NCBI RefSeq assembly: GCF_011046535.1 | Contig: NZ_CP049257.1 | Span: 3,720,001 to 3,784,000, forward strand | Direction of reading: 5' to 3' | Source: Nocardioides anomalus | GTDB taxonomy: Bacteria; Actinomycetota; Actinomycetes; Propionibacteriales; Nocardioidaceae | Length of the DNA stretch: 64,000 nt | In this document: piece after piece, positions 60,241-64,000 of the stretch | How the letters are laid out: every line of letters starts with the position of its first letter | Position numbering within the stretch: the stretch's first letter is position 1 | Translations under genes and position numbers: made by a program | The notes under the pieces: model-generated | Told to the model about the DNA's origin: nothing | The model's database searches: none | Seen by the model: the letters and a program-made list of their open reading frames with translations, nothing else

Positions 60241-60722
60241 GAGGCGAGCACCTCGTCGAGGAGGGCCTCGGCCTTGTCCTCGTTGGTGTGCTCGGCCAGC
60301 GCCAGCTCGGAGACCAGGATCTGGCGAGCCTTGGCCAGCATCCGCTTCTCGCCGGCGGACAGGCCACGGTCACGCTCCCGGCGCCAGAGGTCGCGCACGA
60401 CCTCGGACACCTTCTTCACGTCACCGGAGTGCAGCTTCTCGAGGTTGGCCTTGTAGCGGCGCGACCAGTTGGTCGGCTCCTCGACGTGCGCGGCGCGGAG
60501 GATGTCGAAGACCTGGTCCAGGCCCTCCTTGTCCACCACGTCGCGGACCCCGACGAGGTCCAGGTTGCAGGCCGGGACGCGGACCACGAGGTCCTGCTGG
60601 GCGACGATGCGCAGCACGAGGTACTGGCGGTCCTCCCCCTTGATCGTCCGCATCTCGATGTCCTCGATGACGGCCGCCCCGTGATTCGGGTAGACGACCG
60701 TTTCGCCGACGGTGAAAGTCAT
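60237..60722 (-). CDS. carD: CarD-family transcription regulator
   Basis: CarD binds the RNA polymerase beta subunit and stabilises open complexes, notably at rRNA promoters. The 161-residue protein has the Tudor-like RNAP-interaction domain ([23 protein letters not shown]) and the helical DNA-binding domain with [13 protein letters not shown], where the Trp wedges the upstream fork, and [20 protein letters not shown]. All conserved positions are present. The mRNA has a leader: a TAGACT -10 lies about 28-33 bases upstream and AAGGGGAA stands before the ATG. Confidence 0.96.
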   Translation of the reverse strand: MTFTVGETVVYPNHGAAVIEDIEMRTIKGEDRQYLVLRIVAQQDLVVRVPACNLDLVGVRDVVDKEGLDQVFDILRAAHVEEPTNWSRRYKANLEKLHSGDVKKVSEVVRDLWRRERDRGLSAGEKRMLAKARQILVSELALAEHTNEDKAEALLDEVLAS

Positions 60723-60969
60723 ATGTGGAGTTCCCCTTCCTAGGTGACCAGTCTAACACGTCCCTGGGCGACCCCGTTCGACGTTTCCGCAGGTCAGAGG
60801 CCCATTCCGTACTTGACAAACGCCCGTGGTGCGTGCTGCGCAACGCCCTCAGCGGGCCCTCCGGAGGCTTCCGTTCTCAGGTTCCTCCCAGCCTCACGAC
60901 CCGCGAAATCGCAGGTCACCGGCGGTCGGAGGGGTTCCATCCGGGCCGATCTGGTCAATACTGCGGAGC
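60723..60969. promoter_or_regulatory. Divergent promoter region of carD and the UbiA-like gene
   Basis: Minus strand: TAGACT about 30 bases ahead of carD. Plus strand: AATACT at 60957-60962, seven bases before ATG 60970. A consensus TTGACA stands at about 60812-60817 (+) without a convincing -10 at the right distance. No other gene or RNA structure is evident in the 247 bases. Confidence 0.45.
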
Positions 60970-61839
60970 ATGGCCAGGGAGGGTCGTCGGGGGCGCAGCG
61001 ATGGGCCCGACGCTGAGACGGGTGAGGCTGCTGTGACGACCACGGAACGGGACGAGCCCGACCCGACCCTCACGAGCCCGACGGCGGAGCCGGACGGCGA
61101 GCCCGAGCCCGCCGGGTTCCGCCTCGGCGACCTCACGCCCCTGCTCCTGGTCCGCGCCGCGCACCCCCGCCAGGCGGTGCTGACCGCGGCCGGGCTGGCC
61201 GTCGCCGCCGCGCTGGCGGGTCGGCCCAGCCGCGAGGTCCTGCTGGTCTTCGCGACCGTGCTGGTGGGCCAGGTCGTCCTGGGCTGGGCCAACGACCTGG
61301 TCGACCGGCGCCGCGACGCGCGCCACCACCTCGCGGGCAAGCCGGTGGCCGACGGCCGCCTGGACCCGGGCACGGTGTGGTTCTGCCTGGCCATCGGCGT
61401 CTTCCTGGTGGTGCCGCTCTCGATCGGCAACGGGCGGTACGCCGGCACGGCGTACCTCCTCTCCCTGGCCATCGGCCTCGCCGGGCAGTGGCCGCGGCTG
61501 CGGAGGGGCTTCTTCTCCTGGGTGCCGTGGGCGGCGGCGTTCGCGCTCTACCCGGCGTTCCTCTCCTACGGCGGCTGGGGCGGGCGGACCGAGGGCGCGC
61601 CCCCGGAGATCCTGATGACCGTGCTGGCCGCGCTGCTGGGCGTCGCGGTGCACCTCCTGACCGCCCTGTGGGGCCTGGTGCCCGACAACGAGGACCGCTG
61701 GACCTACCTGCCGCTCAGGCTCGGGCTGCGCATCGGGGCGTCCCGGCTGCTGTGGGTCGCGGGCACGGCCACCGTGGTGGTGCTCGTCGCGCTGGCCTTC
61801 GCCGGGACCCACGTGGGGCTGGCGCAGGAGCCGCTCTGA
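60970..61839 (+). CDS. UbiA-family prenyltransferase-like membrane protein
   Basis: A 289-residue protein with about eight hydrophobic segments. The first Asp-rich motif is [15 protein letters not shown] (N-D-x2-D-x3-D) and the second is VPDNEDRWT, both where UbiA enzymes bind Mg-diphosphate. Family members transfer isoprenyl chains to quinone, haem or lipid precursors; the acceptor here is unknown. Two starts are possible: ATG 60970 with the AATACT promoter, or GTG 61033 behind GTGAGG. The N-terminal 30 residues are charged and dispensable. Confidence 0.83.
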   Translation: MAREGRRGRSDGPDAETGEAAVTTTERDEPDPTLTSPTAEPDGEPEPAGFRLGDLTPLLLVRAAHPRQAVLTAAGLAVAAALAGRPSREVLLVFATVLVGQVVLGWANDLVDRRRDARHHLAGKPVADGRLDPGTVWFCLAIGVFLVVPLSIGNGRYAGTAYLLSLAIGLAGQWPRLRRGFFSWVPWAAAFALYPAFLSYGGWGGRTEGAPPEILMTVLAALLGVAVHLLTALWGLVPDNEDRWTYLPLRLGLRIGASRLLWVAGTATVVVLVALAFAGTHVGLAQEPL

Positions 61840-61858
61840 GTGCGCCCGGGGCGTCCAC

Positions 61859-61864
61859 TACTGT
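61859..61864 (+). promoter_or_regulatory. -10 hexamer TACTGT of a leaderless promoter
   Basis: TACTGT is seven bases before ATG 61872, giving the lipoprotein-gpmA pair its own start. Confidence 0.5.
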
Positions 61865-61871
61865 TCTGACC

Positions 61872-62552
61872 ATGCGTCGACGCTCGTTCCGGCTCGTGGC
61901 GGGAGCCCTCGTCCTCGCCGCGCCCCTGCTCACCTCGTGCGGGTTCGGCAAGGCGACCGACAAGGTCTACACCCCCGCCGCCGGCACCAACGAGCGCACC
62001 CAGGACATCAAGGTCCTGTCCGCGGTCGTGGTCTCCGCCCAGGCCGACTCCGGGACGTTCATCGCGACGTTCAGCAACTCCGCCGACAGCCTGGACGCCG
62101 TCACCTTCGACGGCCTCGAGGGCGCCGGCGAGTGGACCGACCTGCAGGTCGGCGATGTCGAGCAGGCCGACATCCCGGCCCGCGGCTACGTCAACCTGGC
62201 CGACGACGGCGGTGTCCCCATCGACGGCGACTTCTTCCCCGGCGACTTCATGCAGCTCACCATGACCTTCGGCAACGGCCAGTCCACGACCATGGGCGTC
62301 CCGGTCGTCTACGCCTGCGACGAGTGGTCCGGCCTGGACACCTCCGCCTCCGCGCCGCTCGCGCCGTCCGCGTCGAGCTCGGCCAGCGAGTCGGTCTCGC
62401 CCGGCGACGTGCCCACCGACGGCACCTCCGAGAGCGCCGACCCCGGGGACGAGGAGACCCCGATCGAGCCCGAGGGCTCCTCCAGCGCGTCCCCGAGCGC
62501 GTCCGCCACGGCCCAGCCGTACGACTGCAACTCGGTCCTCGAGGAGCAGTGA
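61872..62552 (+). CDS. Lipoprotein of unknown function
   Basis: A 226-residue protein with lipobox LLTSC (Cys23). Residues 40-160 form a beta domain ([32 protein letters not shown]) that recalls copper-chaperone or DUF461/PCuAC-like envelope domains, though the Met/His copper ligands are not evident. The tail is Ser/Ala/Pro-rich and ends with [11 protein letters not shown], whose Cys may pair with the one in VYACDEW. It overlaps gpmA by GTGA. Confidence 0.72.
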   Translation: MRRRSFRLVAGALVLAAPLLTSCGFGKATDKVYTPAAGTNERTQDIKVLSAVVVSAQADSGTFIATFSNSADSLDAVTFDGLEGAGEWTDLQVGDVEQADIPARGYVNLADDGGVPIDGDFFPGDFMQLTMTFGNGQSTTMGVPVVYACDEWSGLDTSASAPLAPSASSSASESVSPGDVPTDGTSESADPGDEETPIEPEGSSSASPSASATAQPYDCNSVLEEQ

Positions 62553-63301
62553 GCGACGTGGCCCACACCCTCGTCCTGCTCCGCCACGGCGAGAGCGTCT
62601 GGAACGCCGAGAACCTCTTCACCGGCTGGGTCGACGTGCCCCTCAGCGAGAAGGGCCGCGCCGAGGCCGAGCACGGCGGCCGGCTGCTGGCCGAGTCGGG
62701 GCTGCTGCCCGACGTGGTGCACACCTCGCTGCTGCGCCGCGCGATCACCACCGCCTCGATCGCCCTCGACGTCGCCGACCGCCACTGGATCCCCGTGCGC
62801 CGCTCGTGGCGGCTCAACGAGCGCCACTACGGCGCGCTCCAGGGCAAGAACAAGAAGCAGACGCTCGAGGAGTACGGCGAGGAGCAGTTCATGCTCTGGC
62901 GCCGCTCCTTCGACGTCCCGCCGCCGCCGATCGAGCCCGGCTCGGAGTTCAGCCAGGACGGCGACCCCCGCTACGCCGACCTCGGCGCCGAGATGCCGCG
63001 CACCGAGTGCCTCAAGGACGTCATCGCGCGCTTCCTGCCCTACTGGGAGTCCGACGTCACCGCCGACCTGCGCGCCGGGCACACGGTGCTCGTCGCCGCC
63101 CACGGCAACAGCCTCCGGGCGCTGGTCAAGCACCTCGACGGCATCAGTGACGACGACATCGCCGGGCTCAACATCCCCACCGGCATGCCGCTGGTCTACG
63201 AGCTCGACGACGAGCTGCGGCCCACGGTCGCGGGTGGTCGCTACCTCGACCCCGACGCGGCCGCCGAGGCCGCGGCCGCGGTCGCCAACCAGGGGCGCTA
63301 G
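62549..63301 (+). CDS. gpmA: 2,3-bisphosphoglycerate-dependent phosphoglycerate mutase
   Basis: Converts 3- to 2-phosphoglycerate in glycolysis. The 250-residue protein has the phospho-histidine motif LRHGESVWN (His13), [20 protein letters not shown] with the catalytic Glu/His region, and [10 protein letters not shown] with the second active-site His. All residues of the dPGM family are present. GTG 62549 overlaps the lipoprotein stop; a second GTG at 62558 is possible. Confidence 0.95.
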   Translation: MSDVAHTLVLLRHGESVWNAENLFTGWVDVPLSEKGRAEAEHGGRLLAESGLLPDVVHTSLLRRAITTASIALDVADRHWIPVRRSWRLNERHYGALQGKNKKQTLEEYGEEQFMLWRRSFDVPPPPIEPGSEFSQDGDPRYADLGAEMPRTECLKDVIARFLPYWESDVTADLRAGHTVLVAAHGNSLRALVKHLDGISDDDIAGLNIPTGMPLVYELDDELRPTVAGGRYLDPDAAAEAAAAVANQGR

Positions 63302-63320
63302 ACCCGCTGGTCCCCGCGAC

Positions 63321-63977
63321 TCAGGCCCGCAGGGCCTGGGGGTACTCCCCGGTCACCACGAACACGACCCGGTTGGCCACCGACACCGCGTGGTCGGCGA
63401 TGCGCTCGTAGTAGCGACCGAGCAGGGCCACGTCGACGGCCGCCTCGACGCCGTCGGTCCAGCTGTCGGAGAGCAGCTCGGTGAAGCTGAGCCGGCGCAG
63501 GGAGTCCATCTCCTCGTCGTCCTTGCCGACGGCGAGGGCCGCGGTGATGTCGCGGGAGGTGATGACGTCCTTGACCCGGGAGACCATGTCCTCGGCGACC
63601 TCGGCCATCCGGGCGATGGTCGGGCGGATCTGGGCGGGCACGGCGATGTTCGGGACGCGCAGCCGGGCGATCTTGGCCACGTGCACGGACAGGTCGCCCA
63701 TGCGCTCGAGCTCGGTGACCATGCGCAGCGCGGCGACGACGACGCGCAGGTCGCCGGCCACCGGGGCCTGGAGGGAGAGCAGCGAGAACGCGGTCTCCTC
63801 CACGCGGGTGCGGGCCTCGTCGATGGCCCGGTCGGCCGAGATGACGCGCTCGGCGACCTCGGCGTCGCCGGTCAGGAGGGCGGAGGTCGCGTCGGAGACG
63901 GCCGTCTCGACCTGGGAGCAGATCGCAGCCAGGTCGCCGAAGATCGACTCGAGCTGATCGTGGAACACTTCGCGCAT
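63321..63977 (-). CDS. phoU: Phosphate signalling complex protein PhoU
   Basis: A 218-residue all-helical protein with two similar three-helix bundles, each carrying the metal-cluster motif: ELERMGDLSVHVAK in the first and RYYERIADHAVSVANR in the second. PhoU links the Pst transporter to the sensor kinase of the Pho regulon and restrains phosphate uptake. The start codon lies six bases after TACGTT. Its usual neighbours (sensor kinase/response regulator) would lie beyond the window edge. Confidence 0.95.
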   Translation of the reverse strand: MREVFHDQLESIFGDLAAICSQVETAVSDATSALLTGDAEVAERVISADRAIDEARTRVEETAFSLLSLQAPVAGDLRVVVAALRMVTELERMGDLSVHVAKIARLRVPNIAVPAQIRPTIARMAEVAEDMVSRVKDVITSRDITAALAVGKDDEEMDSLRRLSFTELLSDSWTDGVEAAVDVALLGRYYERIADHAVSVANRVVFVVTGEYPQALRA

Positions 63978-63983
63978 GCCCGC

Positions 63984-63989
63984 AACGTA
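63984..63989 (-). promoter_or_regulatory. -10 hexamer TACGTT for phoU
   Basis: Minus-strand TACGTT lies six bases before the ATG at 63977, at the very edge of the window. Confidence 0.45.
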
Positions 63990-64000
63990 GGCAGCCCAGA

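Noticed and set aside
60812..60817. Perfect TTGACA as a -35 element
   Set aside because: No acceptable -10 follows at 16-19 bases; kept only as a note in the region entry.
60744..61036. Two overlapping plus-strand frames in the carD/UbiA intergenic region
   Set aside because: No ribosome site, Arg/Ser/Pro-rich composition and overlap with the promoters; no family resemblance.

Overview
This window is a very GC-rich, gene-dense stretch of an actinobacterial chromosome, most like Nocardioides or a close relative (inference, no database search). The signs are strong G/C bias at third codon positions, many GTG starts, CarD, a phosphoglycerate mutase/PhoU pair, KstR-type palindromes, and very many genes whose start codon sits 6-7 bases after a TANNNT hexamer, which is the actinobacterial leaderless-mRNA arrangement. 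I saw no insertion sequence, prophage, CRISPR array or replication origin.

Layout. 1-4063 (+): a 5'-truncated PhaC-like hydrolase with a Lys/Ala/Pro repeat tail, an MFS permease and a PLP decarboxylase/lyase. 4026-7519 (-): a tightly coupled catabolic operon (class II aldolase, PfkB kinase, zinc-type dehydrogenase, YjbR protein, Nudix remnant). 7565-12136 (+): flavin amine oxidase, ung, extradiol dioxygenase, double-PAS histidine kinase. 12139-15340 (-): aldehyde dehydrogenase and GMC oxidoreductase behind a KstR-type operator. 15403-16850 (+): pdxY and a TRIC/UPF0126-type membrane protein. 16847-20464 (-): two envelope proteins, a frameshifted malQ and tRNA-Thr(TGT). 20499-23390: an SDR/SnoaL pair behind a perfect operator, back to back with soxR and its SoxR box, then a DUF4032 gene. 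23395-30659 (-): a Liv-type ABC importer with two unusual envelope genes, again behind the same operator type.

30766-34648 (-): cysS, rlmB and a membrane metallophosphoesterase. 34757-37750: a frameshifted secreted propeller gene, a DUF6624-like lipoprotein, a 56-bp inverted repeat containing a response-regulator remnant, then a three-gene signalling operon running to 40444. 40588-45544: C39 peptidase-like protein, DUF6000-like protein, a 28-residue membrane peptide with terminator, an SDR, a membrane-anchored sulfite-oxidase-family enzyme and ispF. 45541-58197: a divergent secreted/membrane module. Leftward are a PrsW-like membrane protein with zinc ribbons and a secreted protein. Rightward are two tandem M4 metallopeptidase lipoproteins with C-terminal propellers, a PQQ-type propeller protein and a polytopic membrane protein, all translationally coupled or nearly so. 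58194-63977: NirD, ispD, an IspD-like protein beside carD, a UbiA-like prenyltransferase, a lipoprotein, gpmA and phoU.

The best candidates for undescribed biology are the M4 peptidase/propeller module and the three-operon KstR-like regulon, which includes the Liv-type transporter with its two accessory envelope proteins. Two genes (malQ and the 34757 propeller) are each broken by a single-base frameshift beside a run of C, so real mutation and sequencing error cannot be separated here.
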